Source: Alteromonas sp. KUL106
Lineage (GTDB): Bacteria > Pseudomonadota > Gammaproteobacteria > Enterobacterales > Alteromonadaceae
DNA length: 64,000 bases
NCBI RefSeq assembly: GCF_009811415.1
Contig: NZ_BLIG01000025.1
Span: forward strand, 124,001 to 188,000
Direction of reading: 5' to 3'
Shown one piece after another: positions 8,367 through 17,160 of the stretch. The notes beneath the pieces are model-generated. The model saw only the letters and a program-made list of their open reading frames with translations. It made no database searches and had not been told where the DNA came from. The first letter of the stretch is position 1. Every line of letters begins with the position of its first letter. The position numbers were made by a program, and so were the translations under genes.

Positions 8367-9815
8367 TTAATTGGACGGATGGGCGTTTTCGAAACTTTTT
8401 CTTGATTTAACTTCTTCACTTCGCGCATCTTCGTACTCTTCTATATACGCTTTTGCTTGCTCTAAAAGTCGACCAGTTAAATAGCGGTACTTTTCTTCAT
8501 ACGCGAGATTAGTGGTCTCAAGCGGATCGGCTTCCAGATCATACAGTTGCATGTAGTCATTCTTATAGAAATTTACAAATTTCCAATGTTCTGTTCGTAA
8601 ACCGTACATGGGAGGAATGGGAGCCCGTTTCGGTTGATACATGTGCTCAAAGAAGAATTCATCTCGCCACTCATCAACGTCTTCTGCTCCAATCAATGGT
8701 ATCAAGCTGCTACCTTGATAGGTGGCTGGAATAGGTATACCTGCAAAGTCGAGTATTGTCGGCGCAATATCAATGTTAAGTGCAAACTTGTTTATTTCTT
8801 TATGCAATGGGTTGCGAGGGTCCTTTATAATAAGTGGTACTCGTAGGTCCTCTTCCCACCCAAACCACTTTCCTGCCAATTGGCGTTCATTCAAAGCATA
8901 TCCGTTATCCCCTGTATAGATAATGATCGTGTTATCATCTAAGTCGAGAGATTTAAGAAGCCTGTTTAAAGAACCGACAGCGTCGTCGACACTGCTTATT
9001 GCACGATAATGTCGTTTTACTATTCGTTGATACATTTCTTCATTTGCGAACCGATATTCCCAACGAAGTCTTCCCATAGAAGTTTTTAGAAAATCAGGAA
9101 GTGCTTCAAAAACTTTGTCATCAGAAACATTAGCTTTTGTAATATTGACGTTTACATACATAGAATCAAATTCGGGTGGGTAATGGAACTGATCCTCCTT
9201 GTCCATGTCGTGAGCATGAGGATTCCAAAAATTTACAGCGAGAGCCCATGGTTTATCACCCTCTGATGCACGATTTATAAATTCACTCGCAAGGTTTCTA
9301 ATGTAATGGGTCTGGGGTATTTGCTCGCCTTTCCACTCATTGTTTTTTGCCTGAAGAAGAGGCTTAAAATAATCGAAGCGCTCATTATCTTCTCCCGATA
9401 GTTTTATTTCATATTTACCCACGAAACCAGTGGTGTAACCTGCTCTCTTGAGTAGCGCCGGATACACGTTAAACGATTCCTCTTCACCTGTAGCTGGCCG
9501 GCCGAAAGTAAAATCATGTGTACGCTCAGTTAAACCTGTCAAGATGCTGATTCTACTCGAAGCGCATATCGGCGTTGTCACAAAGGCGTTTTCAAACACT
9601 ACACCTTCATCAGCTAGTGCATCGAGATTCGGCGTTTGTACCTGAGAAGAATTTCTACTTAACAAGTCCCAACGATGGTCATCAGCTAGAATAAAAAGTA
9701 TGTTTGGAGGTCTATTTTCAACGGCTGGAGCGCTATTGTCGCTAGCTTCAGCTTTAATTGTACATACTTGGTAGCAGTTCAGAATTAATGTTAGAAATAA
9801 AAATGGTACTTTCAC
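8367..9815 (-). CDS. Secreted type I (S1) sulfatase
   Basis: A 482-aa alkaline-phosphatase-superfamily sulfatase with an N-terminal signal peptide. NILFILADDHRWD supplies the paired aspartates for calcium. TTPICASSRISILTG is the formylglycine region, and YTGDNGYAL is the second metal site. The cysteine motif reads C-A-S-S-R, with serine where most sequences have proline, so maturation by a formylglycine-generating enzyme is likely but the motif is not canonical. It probably removes sulfate from sulfated rhamnose or uronate in the periplasm; the exact position cannot be read from sequence. It follows the permease gene, but a strong terminator lies between them. Confidence 0.9.
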   Translation of the reverse strand: MKVPFLFLTLILNCYQVCTIKAEASDNSAPAVENRPPNILFILADDHRWDLLSRNSSQVQTPNLDALADEGVVFENAFVTTPICASSRISILTGLTERTHDFTFGRPATGEEESFNVYPALLKRAGYTTGFVGKYEIKLSGEDNERFDYFKPLLQAKNNEWKGEQIPQTHYIRNLASEFINRASEGDKPWALAVNFWNPHAHDMDKEDQFHYPPEFDSMYVNVNITKANVSDDKVFEALPDFLKTSMGRLRWEYRFANEEMYQRIVKRHYRAISSVDDAVGSLNRLLKSLDLDDNTIIIYTGDNGYALNERQLAGKWFGWEEDLRVPLIIKDPRNPLHKEINKFALNIDIAPTILDFAGIPIPATYQGSSLIPLIGAEDVDEWRDEFFFEHMYQPKRAPIPPMYGLRTEHWKFVNFYKNDYMQLYDLEADPLETTNLAYEEKYRYLTGRLLEQAKAYIEEYEDARSEEVKSRKSFENAHPSN

Positions 9816-9830
9816 AATAATTGTCCTGTT

Positions 9831-9864
9831 AAAAAAGCCCCTCTAACTCACGGTGCTAGAGGGG
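9831..9864 (-). terminator. Strong intrinsic terminator between permease and sulfatase genes
   Basis: An 8-bp stem (CCCCTCTA at 9838-9845 with TAGAGGGG at 9857-9864) is followed on the minus strand by six T residues (9831-9836). It lies after the permease stop and ends only 16 bp before the sulfatase ATG. It should limit read-through from permease into sulfatase and so set an expression ratio. Confidence 0.75.
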
Positions 9865-9881
9865 AAACCCTACTCAGGAAA

Positions 9882-11591
9882 TCAGTTGTCAGAAGCTTGT
9901 GCAGTTGTCACTGGAGTGTCATCGATTACAGAGCCACCTGTATTTGCAAGGTAAACGTAAGTGGCTGTAACAAAGTAAATAATCGTTGCTATCAATAGAG
10001 GGGCATGTAACGCAGCGTCGCCGTTATCGAAGAAAGCCAATACTCCAATACCAAGACAGCCAAGTAGTGAGGCAATAGCCACATATGACGCTAAAGTAAC
10101 CACCGACGACACCTTTCCCTTCGAAACTTTTAGCGAATTGCTAGACAAACTATCTAAGAATTTTTTCTCTTTCAGTCTACGTTCTGACTCAGCAGCTTCT
10201 GCTACCTCAGCTTCGGGAAAGCTTGTTTTAGCCCCCAATGCAATTGATAGTAGGCAATACACCACCGTTGAGTAAATCCATACAGGTATTAGAAGGAAAA
10301 ATAAGTGAAGTATGCCTGACCGCTCCAAAACATAGCTTAAAACTAATGCTGTTAGCCACGTGGTGATAGCCGCCCAGTTTGTATTGTTGCCTTTATATTG
10401 AGACCAATAGCGGGTTAGGCCCATTCTAGGAAAGAGCCAATGCTCTGCTACAATAATCGCACCTACTGGCGCCATCATTAGCCCCATGATTCCTACAAAA
10501 CCAAGAAGTTGAGAAAACACGAATGGAAAACATGCGATAACAGTTGTTACCACGCCAACGACAATCGTTGACTTTTCTCTACTCCATTTCGGGTTCAGAG
10601 AACTGAATGCCAACCCCGCACGGTAAATAGTAGGGTTTGAAGTAGTCCACCCAGCAATAATTACAGCAATGATTCCACAAGTTCCTAATGCTTGGTATGC
10701 GACTGCTCCGGGGTCCAAGTTGGTTATTGCCGTACCCAAAATTATTGCAGCACCGGCTCCCATGATACCTGCACATATCCATGCCATGTAGTGACCTATA
10801 AACATACCTAAAGCAGAGAAGTAGCCGTATCGAGAATAACGAGCAAAACGCAACAATGTCATATCGCCCATTCCTCCATGCATAGCTAAATTTGCTACCC
10901 AAGCAAACGCAGCAACATGCCAAAAGCCAACTTCGCTGCTTGTTTTGACCCATATGGATTCGTTTGCAATAGTATAAAAGTCAGAAAACGAAGAAATAGA
11001 AGCAACACCAGGTGTGGATTCAATGAGCGCAGGAAGTAAAAAAAGTGCACCAACAATGAACATCAAAATCATCCATGGAGCACATACTTCTGCAAAAGCC
11101 GCTAGTTTTTTAAAGCCTTTCACAGCCATGAATACAACTACTGCTCCGACAAAGAGAGCAACTAGAACAAACCTTAGATCGGATGGAAACCAGTCAACTT
11201 GAGGAGGAATATCCAGCAAAATCCTTACAGCCGATGCAGATACAGTAATCATTGCCCCAGCAAGCACGCTAAACAGGACTCCATTCACGACACTGTATAA
11301 TTTAATTGTCCCCTTACCGGCTATTTTTTCCAAATAAGCGTATAGGGTGAGTCGAGTTTCCGTAGCAATTGGTGCAGTCAATAAGCCCCACGTGAGCACG
11401 GCAAGTAAGTTACCTAACAGAAGACCGACTAAAATGTCTCCCGCTCCAACTCCCCAAGATACAAAAAGTGCTCCGATTACAAATTCTGTTCCAGCAACAT
11501 GCTCTCCCGCGTAACTCCCTGCAAATGCTCGAGCCGGTTGTAACTTATTAGGACTTATCGGTTGTGTTTCAAACTCATCTGAACTCGACAC
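9882..11591 (-). CDS. NCS1-type (purine-cytosine permease-like) membrane transporter
   Basis: A 569-aa protein with about 12 transmembrane helices that resembles cytosine/purine permeases of the NCS1 group (the amphipathic N-terminal half with GDILVGLLLGN, then NPTIYRAGLAFSS). A charged cytosolic loop rich in Glu/Lys lies at about residues 455-490. Homologues often sit in sulfated-glycan loci next to sulfatases, where the nucleobase specificity is doubtful; import of a sugar-derived product is possible but unproven. It has its own promoter with one TGATTG box over the -35 region and ends at a strong terminator before the sulfatase. Confidence 0.8.
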   Translation of the reverse strand: MSSSDEFETQPISPNKLQPARAFAGSYAGEHVAGTEFVIGALFVSWGVGAGDILVGLLLGNLLAVLTWGLLTAPIATETRLTLYAYLEKIAGKGTIKLYSVVNGVLFSVLAGAMITVSASAVRILLDIPPQVDWFPSDLRFVLVALFVGAVVVFMAVKGFKKLAAFAEVCAPWMILMFIVGALFLLPALIESTPGVASISSFSDFYTIANESIWVKTSSEVGFWHVAAFAWVANLAMHGGMGDMTLLRFARYSRYGYFSALGMFIGHYMAWICAGIMGAGAAIILGTAITNLDPGAVAYQALGTCGIIAVIIAGWTTSNPTIYRAGLAFSSLNPKWSREKSTIVVGVVTTVIACFPFVFSQLLGFVGIMGLMMAPVGAIIVAEHWLFPRMGLTRYWSQYKGNNTNWAAITTWLTALVLSYVLERSGILHLFFLLIPVWIYSTVVYCLLSIALGAKTSFPEAEVAEAAESERRLKEKKFLDSLSSNSLKVSKGKVSSVVTLASYVAIASLLGCLGIGVLAFFDNGDAALHAPLLIATIIYFVTATYVYLANTGGSVIDDTPVTTAQASDN

Positions 11592-11669
11592 ATTTCCTCC
11601 ATTATTTTCATTCTAGGCTTTTTCAATTAAAGCCGCTTAAAAGGAAGTAAAGATGATTACTTTTGAGCG

Positions 11670-11698
11670 ATTATGACTTAATTGTAAGTGCCAATCAA
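11670..11698 (-). promoter_or_regulatory. Promoter of the NCS1-like permease gene with one TGATTG box
   Basis: On the minus strand -35 TTGATT (11693-11698) and -10 CATAAT (11670-11675) are spaced by 17 bp, and the -35 box lies inside a TGATTG hexamer (11692-11697). Only one clear box is present, so regulation by the same repressor is possible but weaker than at the kdgK promoter. Confidence 0.45.
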
Positions 11699-11869
11699 TG
11701 AAATTGTTATCAAATTGTGTCGAAAATAAAAACGTAGAATTTATATAATAAAAAACCTATATGATTAGCGAGTCGAAAATGACTACGAGGATTCTTGTCA
11801 AGCTCACCTTAAGACGACTGAGAGTAGGCTTAATTGTCTAAGAAGAGAAAAAAGAAATTTATCTTCTTT

Positions 11870-11878
11870 GGATCGAAT
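11870..11878 (+). repeat. GGATCGAAT repeat, copy 1
   Basis: First of five plus-strand copies of GGATCGAAT in the replicon core (others at 14115, 15382, 16920 and 16961). Each contains a GATC (Dam) site. It lies in the 410-bp gap between the permease and parB, where I see no gene. It probably binds the replication initiator. Confidence 0.5.
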
Positions 11879-11982
11879 ACACCAAAAAAGTATAAACTAT
11901 AAAATTTTGATTAATTAGTTATTTTATCCCTAAGCGCTGCAGCCCTTGACTAGAAAGAGATTCAGCGCTTTTTAAAATTACG

Positions 11983-11996
11983 TTTTCCGCGGAAAC
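11983..11996. repeat. parS-like palindrome, copy 1 (one mismatch)
   Basis: TTTTCCGCGGAAAC, one base away from the perfect GTTTCCGCGGAAAC found three more times upstream of parA. It lies 5 bp beyond the parB stop codon. It is a candidate ParB-binding centromere site flanking the parAB operon. Confidence 0.6.
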
Positions 11997-12001
11997 AAAG
12001 A

Positions 12002-13132
12002 TTATTTTGATAGGGATTTAAACAATTCCTTCAAAGCCTTTTCTAACATTACTGGGTCGTTGAAATCTACACTGTCCCAATCGATTCCTAAGTCTAATTG
12101 AGTAACGTCCTCAGTTAGTAGGCGTTTTATTGTAGATGTGTTATTAACTTTTACCCTAGGCAGCGAAATAAACTGTTTAGATCTTCCAATTTTTTTAACT
12201 ACCGGGGCTTGCAGATATTTACTGAATTTTTTTTGTGATAATAGTGACTTGAGATACCTTTCTACCTCTACCCTACCCTCTTGTTCAGCCTTAATTATCT
12301 CTTCGTATAATCCTCGCAAAGATTCTGCGATTTTATTTTCTAGAAGAGGCATTACGAACTCTCTGTATTCATGAAGCTTGTCGTAGCGGTAAAAAGTGGT
12401 TCGACCTATACCTAAATATGAGGTAACAACTGAAGCTCGACTCTTTGATAACTTTTCGTCTTCAATACTTTCCAATTCGGTAACGGCATTCGAGTAACTG
12501 TTTAATGCATCAGGAAGTGTTAAATCACTTCGAGAAAAATTTTCGATATGTCGCAATACGTTAATATTTTTTGGCTTTTCGGCGTATATCTTTACTTTTA
12601 CTTTGATCAAGCCGCCATATAAGTAACGTATCGCGTAATATCTTCTGTGGCCTGCCACTATTGCATAGTCAGACATATTTTTACGCCATACAGCGATTGG
12701 ATGAACTAACTCACTATGCTTCAATGTCTCAGCTAAACCCTTAATCTCCTCTATCTCGGCATCAACAGCATCGTACCTAGGATTACTTTTATCTAACCTA
12801 TTTTCAATAAGGCCCTTTTCGCATACGACGCAGTTCGTTAATGAAGCAATTGAATCTGCGTCATCACGTTTAGCAAACTTAACAGGTAAATATCTTGGAT
12901 TATCTGATTGTGGCTGGATATAATCGACGAGTACTCTATCTACTTCAGAGGACGTTTTAAATAATGGGTCGTCATGAACGTTGCTTTCTTTAGATTTATC
13001 TCGTTGCTTTAAATCATCGAGCATCTGTTGAGACTTTTTAGAAACGCCTTCTCCCGACTGAAATTTACTGATCAAATCTTCCTGAGAAGTGGTTTTCGTT
13101 ACACGTCTACTTCTTGGCTTTTTAGCTGTCAT
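12002..13132 (-). CDS. parB: ParB-family partition protein
   Basis: A 376-aa protein. After a basic, low-complexity N-terminus of about 70 aa comes a ParB/Srx-type nuclease-like domain with the CTP-binding GHRRYYAIRYL segment (around residues 160-170). A helix-turn-helix DNA-binding domain follows (about 230-265, LGIGRTTFYRYDKL), then a C-terminal dimerisation region. It binds parS and loads as a CTP-dependent clamp for segregation of a low-copy replicon. Its start overlaps parA by 4 bp. Four candidate parS palindromes flank the operon. The clamp mechanism is known for the family and inferred here. Confidence 0.9.
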   Translation of the reverse strand: MTAKKPRSRRVTKTTSQEDLISKFQSGEGVSKKSQQMLDDLKQRDKSKESNVHDDPLFKTSSEVDRVLVDYIQPQSDNPRYLPVKFAKRDDADSIASLTNCVVCEKGLIENRLDKSNPRYDAVDAEIEEIKGLAETLKHSELVHPIAVWRKNMSDYAIVAGHRRYYAIRYLYGGLIKVKVKIYAEKPKNINVLRHIENFSRSDLTLPDALNSYSNAVTELESIEDEKLSKSRASVVTSYLGIGRTTFYRYDKLHEYREFVMPLLENKIAESLRGLYEEIIKAEQEGRVEVERYLKSLLSQKKFSKYLQAPVVKKIGRSKQFISLPRVKVNNTSTIKRLLTEDVTQLDLGIDWDSVDFNDPVMLEKALKELFKSLSK

Positions 13133-14055
13133 ACTTCATCTCCCCACAAGCTATCTTCGATTAAAGTGTAGAGTTTTTGCATTTCTTTCTTCGCATGATG
13201 ATTATGAACGTAGTTAAAATGAGTTTCGTCGACAGACGGGCGTTCCATTACTCTATAGCAATTTCTTTGCTGAAGCCAAAACGGACTCATGTATTTCCCT
13301 GTCGGCCCCTCGCTATCATAAAGCTTAGCTAACGCTACTTCGTCTTTCTGCGTTAACCGTGATTTACTAGGCACTTTATTAGGAACTACACCTACAATTT
13401 TTAATGGGTTGTGAGCTCTATCTTCATTAATTCTATCAATCCGATTAAGAAGCATGGGAACACCATCGATTGAGTCATACTCTGGTTCAGTAGGAATAAT
13501 CACATGCGTAGCAGCGCCTAACATCCCAGCAGAAACGGGAGATTTACTCGGTGGGTTATCAACAATCACTATATCGTAGTCATCAGCCAGCTCTTCCACA
13601 GAGAACCAATCTCTCATATGAGCAGTTATTTTTGAAACTAACCTATCAGATTCTGGTGTGAGTGCTAACACTCTATCAACATTACCTTCTGAGGGTAGTA
13701 CCTTAATATTTTCAAAAGCTGTTGGATATTCGTATACAGGAGAATTGAACAATATATCGGTACTAGTATTTCGACCACTCCACTCTGGATCATCAATGTC
13801 ATCAAACTCAGGGTGCAACGGTGCAGCGTACTCATCGTCTCCCGGAATAGCATCCATTTTCAAAAATGCTTTTGATGAATCTTGTTGTGAATCATAGTCC
13901 AATACTAAAACACGTCGCTTCTTTCCCTTTCCATTCGGGCCTCCAGTAGCGAGTAAGTAAGCAATTGTAGATGCCAAAAAAGTTTTACCTACCCCACCTT
14001 TGCGGTGATAACTGGACAGAACACGCATTCCATTATACAACTCTGTTTTAATCAT
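13129..14055 (-). CDS. parA: ParA-family partition ATPase
   Basis: A 308-aa deviant Walker A ATPase: YHRKGGVGKT at about residues 16-25, Walker A' VLDYDSQQDSS, and Walker B VIVDNPPS. It is the motor for plasmid or chromid partition. The ATG at 14055 has an AAGG ribosome-binding site upstream. There is no long N-terminal helix-turn-helix, so autoregulation as in P1-type ParA is unlikely. A GGATCGAAT repeat 60 bp upstream of the start suggests control by the replication initiator instead. Confidence 0.93.
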   Translation of the reverse strand: MIKTELYNGMRVLSSYHRKGGVGKTFLASTIAYLLATGGPNGKGKKRRVLVLDYDSQQDSSKAFLKMDAIPGDDEYAAPLHPEFDDIDDPEWSGRNTSTDILFNSPVYEYPTAFENIKVLPSEGNVDRVLALTPESDRLVSKITAHMRDWFSVEELADDYDIVIVDNPPSKSPVSAGMLGAATHVIIPTEPEYDSIDGVPMLLNRIDRINEDRAHNPLKIVGVVPNKVPSKSRLTQKDEVALAKLYDSEGPTGKYMSPFWLQQRNCYRVMERPSVDETHFNYVHNHHAKKEMQKLYTLIEDSLWGDEV

Positions 14056-14114
14056 TATTCTAACCTTCTTTCAGGACATAAACTTATATTGGCACGGCAA
14101 ATAATCAATGTCTC

Positions 14115-14123
14115 GGATCGAAT
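14115..14123 (+). repeat. GGATCGAAT repeat, copy 2
   Basis: Part of the longer shared string CTCGGATCGAATCTTTAGAA, nearly identical to copy 5 at 16961. It lies just upstream of the parA start, in its probable promoter. It contains a GATC site. Confidence 0.5.
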
Positions 14124-14518
14124 CTTTAGAAGTCGCAAATTGAAATCGCTATCGGATGCATAGTACACCTTTACTACTTATTAAAAGTGACGATTGACAC
14201 TTAAAGTAACGCCCTGACGTTCTAATCCACTCTGCCTTCCCTTCTCAACCACTTGAAAAACATTCTTAGCTGCTTCGGCAATGTGTATACCCGATTGAAA
14301 ATTTCACTCTACGCCCTGACAAGAATTAGATAAGAAGGCACATACTCGCATGATTGGGTTTTATCGACCCCTTTGCAAAAAACTTCCATTGGAAACGCTC
14401 GTACAATCTCTCCGTAAAAAAACAAACACCAACATCTGCCTCAAACCTATTTTTATTCTATATCTGTATTACTTCGAACCCTCGTTTTTCCTGCTTTCTG
14501 GCAAGTTTTTCGGTAGGA

Positions 14519-14532
14519 GTTTCCGCGGAAAC
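14519..14532. repeat. parS-like palindrome, copy 2
   Basis: Perfect 14-bp palindrome GTTTCCGCGGAAAC. The outer arms match the canonical chromosomal parS (TGTTTC and GAAACA) while the central four bases are CGCG instead of ACGT. Confidence 0.7.
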
Positions 14533-14791
14533 AAAAATCTATAAAATAGCTAAGGAACAGAGTTACGTCGATTTGTTTTAGCCGTCGGGTTTTAATTAAT
14601 ACTTTAGAAAACACTCTTGTCTCTAACTCTACAGCGAACTTAAGATTCTCAGAGTTGTTTCTTCGATGCTAAGTTTCTTTGTATCGTTATGCATAGTTTT
14701 TTATTCTGATGTATCTAGACGCATTAATATTTAAAATCAAATGCACGCAAAAGCCTTTGTCTACAGGGCTGAAATGAAAACGATGAAAATT

Positions 14792-14805
14792 GTTTCCGCG
14801 GAAAC
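14792..14805. repeat. parS-like palindrome, copy 3
   Basis: Perfect GTTTCCGCGGAAAC extended to an 18-bp palindrome by flanking TT and AA (14790-14807). It begins 273 bp from the start of copy 2. Confidence 0.7.
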
Positions 14806-15060
14806 AACATTAAATCACATGTATTAGTGAAGATTGGTTCTTACCACTTTTAGGAACGCTTATAGTTAAATCATTCATTGTCGAGGGCTCGAATATTCGT
14901 ATGCCATGAGCCAAGAAATAGCAGTTCACGCCCTCATGACCTTTTAACGCAACTTACTAAGAAGTGGATTTTGTATAACACTTTTCTGTCTATTAGTAGA
15001 CAATTAAAAATGTGCTCAACAGCTTGTTTTTATTGGCCCGAAGCATAATTTTTATCAATT

Positions 15061-15074
15061 GTTTCCGCGGAAAC
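15061..15074. repeat. parS-like palindrome, copy 4
   Basis: Perfect GTTTCCGCGGAAAC extended to 20 bp by flanking ATT and AAT. It begins 269 bp from the start of copy 3. The even spacing of copies 2 to 4 suggests a designed centromere array. Confidence 0.7.
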
Positions 15075-15381
15075 AATAAAAGTGTTTAAAACGACTATTA
15101 TTAGCAAGAAACTAATTTTTGAGTAAATAGCCGCGATGTATTCGCGCTACCCAAGAATGTAAAGCTTATTGTAACGCCACAAACAGTTGCTCTCGTTTTA
15201 TATTTCGTAGGTAAACTTAAAACTATCTTGTCGACTTTTAGCAGAATTGCAGTACTAGAAATAAATTTTACTATCGCTATCAACCTTGATTGCAAATAGC
15301 TACACGGTCATTATTTACCATCAACATATAGTTTGATAATTGGGGGAAACTAGACATGACAATACTTCTCAGATAATCTTT

Positions 15382-15390
15382 GGATCGAAT
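15382..15390 (+). repeat. GGATCGAAT repeat, copy 3
   Basis: Lies 37 bp upstream of the GTG start of the initiator gene, in its promoter region, so binding of the initiator would give autoregulation. It contains a GATC site. Confidence 0.5.
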
Positions 15391-15426
15391 CTGCAAAAAG
15401 AATAAAATCTATAGGAAGAGTTTAGA

Positions 15427-16896
15427 GTGCGTGAGCTATTCGGTTTAGCTGAAAAATATGGATTTAAAGCGCCACTGGTGTCAGTACCAGATGACTTTGA
15501 CTTCAAGGTATTTATGAGACTTTGCAGTTCCTTGAACGTATCACCTACCACAAGCACAGTGGCCTCAGACATATTTATATCCCTTCAAGAAATTGAAGAA
15601 TTAACGGCTAGTCTAGAATTCATAGCTAAGAAAATAAACCGCAAACTTTCAAATGTACGTCATCATCTAGTGCAATTAGAAAAAGAAGGGCTTATATCTA
15701 GTGAGTTTATAACAACTGATCCCATAAAAAAGCGCAGAGGAAAGCTTTATAAGTTAGCAACTCCAAAGGGACACCTCATAGCAGCGGCTGAGTCTCAAAA
15801 AAAGAATACTGTTTCTGATAATTTTCAGTCAGTATCTTCAAGTACCGTTGAAACTATAAATATCGAACGCTATGACGATAAAACCAGATTTATCGAACTA
15901 CAGATTGTTCGCTATCTAGTTAAGGCAATGCGGACCAATCGCAAAGACAAATCAAGCACTATAAGTATTAAGCTACGAGAAGAGGGGAGAGTTAAACCAG
16001 TTCATATTACCGCTAGGGCAGAAGAAGGTAGACTTATATACCTTCCCGATATGAGTTACTACGCAAGTGCGATTACTTGGCTAATAAATCATATATCCGA
16101 ACGAATAGATGAGTCAGAAACAATTGGAGAGACTTTCACTCTACCGTTAGAGCCTTTGGTTACAATGGCGAAAGATATTCCGGTATCTGAGGCCTCAGCT
16201 GGTGGCTATATAAATAACGCTATTCAGTCATTGCAAAGGGTCTCTGCAACGACATTCGATATGAGAGATTTTTACGACACTAAAAAAGACTTTATTGTTG
16301 ACATCGAACTGTATTACAAGTTGTTTCGCTTGGAGGCTATTGTAACCTATGAAGATTCGAAAAAAGTGGAAAAAAAAGCTGCTGTAATTCAGTTTCCACG
16401 GTCTACGGTGAAGAGCATTATCGCTGCGGTTAAGGAAAAACGAACACTAAACGATATGTTGCTTATTGATAGTGACGTATTTGCGACTAAAAATGAAATA
16501 GAAATTCTTTTTGGGCTCTGGGCAAGAGAACACTTAATAAGTGGTCGCCAAGCACAGCAACTATATGCTTGGAATGAATTAAGAGAATCAGTAGCTCCTT
16601 CGTCGAGTTTAAATGAATTTAAACGAAAATTCTCGAATATGGTTATGGCTAATTCAGATCCATCTTACAAAGCTAAAATACATGAAGCCGTAGAGAATAA
16701 AATTGTAAAGCAGGTAGGAACTTGTCACCTTTCAGAGCAACGTAAAGGAGAACTCGTCGTTGAATATGGGAGAGCAACTGTACAGGGTTATTTGATTAAT
16801 ATCGGCTACTCTCCAGAGCAGGGCATACCAGTGATAGCCTTTAGACGCGACATGTCTGCGCTCCATATTTTGGGAAAACTAGAAGATCGAAGATAA
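15427..16896 (+). CDS. Winged-helix replication initiator (RctB-like layout)
   Basis: A 489-aa protein starting at GTG, preceded by AGGAAG. An N-terminal winged helix (about residues 50-125, with KINRKLSNVRHHLVQLEK as recognition region) is followed by a basic central domain and a second helical DNA-binding domain. The order of elements recalls the RctB initiator of Vibrio chromosome 2, though I cannot confirm homology without a profile search. It would bind the GGATCGAAT repeats, one upstream and two downstream of the gene, and open an AT-rich origin. Position next to parAB and the GATC-containing repeats supports an initiator role. An alternative is a plasmid transcription regulator. Confidence 0.65.
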   Translation: MRELFGLAEKYGFKAPLVSVPDDFDFKVFMRLCSSLNVSPTTSTVASDIFISLQEIEELTASLEFIAKKINRKLSNVRHHLVQLEKEGLISSEFITTDPIKKRRGKLYKLATPKGHLIAAAESQKKNTVSDNFQSVSSSTVETINIERYDDKTRFIELQIVRYLVKAMRTNRKDKSSTISIKLREEGRVKPVHITARAEEGRLIYLPDMSYYASAITWLINHISERIDESETIGETFTLPLEPLVTMAKDIPVSEASAGGYINNAIQSLQRVSATTFDMRDFYDTKKDFIVDIELYYKLFRLEAIVTYEDSKKVEKKAAVIQFPRSTVKSIIAAVKEKRTLNDMLLIDSDVFATKNEIEILFGLWAREHLISGRQAQQLYAWNELRESVAPSSSLNEFKRKFSNMVMANSDPSYKAKIHEAVENKIVKQVGTCHLSEQRKGELVVEYGRATVQGYLINIGYSPEQGIPVIAFRRDMSALHILGKLEDRR

Positions 16897-16919
16897 GATT
16901 TAATGAAAGTATTTTTTCT

Positions 16920-17009
16920 GGATCGAATCTTTATATCAACAAAATCAACAAATAACACTCGGATCGAATGTTTAGAAAGATCACAATTAGATCGTGATCC
17001 ACCTTGATC
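16920..17009 (+). repeat. GGATCGAAT repeats 4 and 5 plus GATC cluster; candidate origin
   Basis: Two plus-strand repeats start at 16920 and 16961 (41 bp apart). They are followed by four GATC sites at 16979, 16990, 16996 and 17006, then an AT-rich stretch to about 17130. Clusters of Dam sites beside initiator repeats mark origins of Vibrio chromosome 2 and P1-type replicons. The origin role here is inferred from pattern and position only. Confidence 0.5.
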
Positions 17010-17120
17010 TCTCATACCTTTCATATAAAGATTACACCTATCAAGAAAATGAGAAAAAAATGATGTTATCTTTAAAAGCTCAATGAAGAGCACTTTGAAA
17101 TATGGATAGATAAGAAGCGC

Positions 17121-17160
17121 TAAAAATAAAACCCGTGAAGTGTTGGCGCACTGCACGGGT
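17121..17160 (-). terminator. Intrinsic terminator on the minus strand
   Basis: A stem of ACCCGTG (17131-17137) with CACGGGT (17154-17160) continues after one mismatch as AGTG/CACT around a 6-nt loop. On the minus strand the stem is followed by TTTATTTTT (17122-17130). No protein-coding gene reads leftward into it, so it must end a non-coding transcript. Confidence 0.75.

Larger units (their letters stand above)
14056..15426. other. Non-coding centromere/control region between parA and rep
   Basis: About 1.37 kb with no convincing gene. It holds three perfect parS-like palindromes about 270 bp apart, two GGATCGAAT repeats and two copies of ACGCCCTGAC (14209-14218 and 14311-14320). A related ACGCCCTCATGAC occurs at 14928. 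The promoters of the divergent parA and rep genes must lie at its ends. The small reading frames inside it have no ribosome sites or family features. Confidence 0.6.

Noticed and set aside
14350-14581. Two overlapping small plus-strand reading frames in the par/rep gap
   Set aside because: No ribosome site, low-complexity composition, and they run into a parS-like palindrome; the region is better read as centromere DNA.
15101-15295. A 64-codon minus-strand frame upstream of rep
   Set aside because: No start signal or family features, and it lies between control elements.
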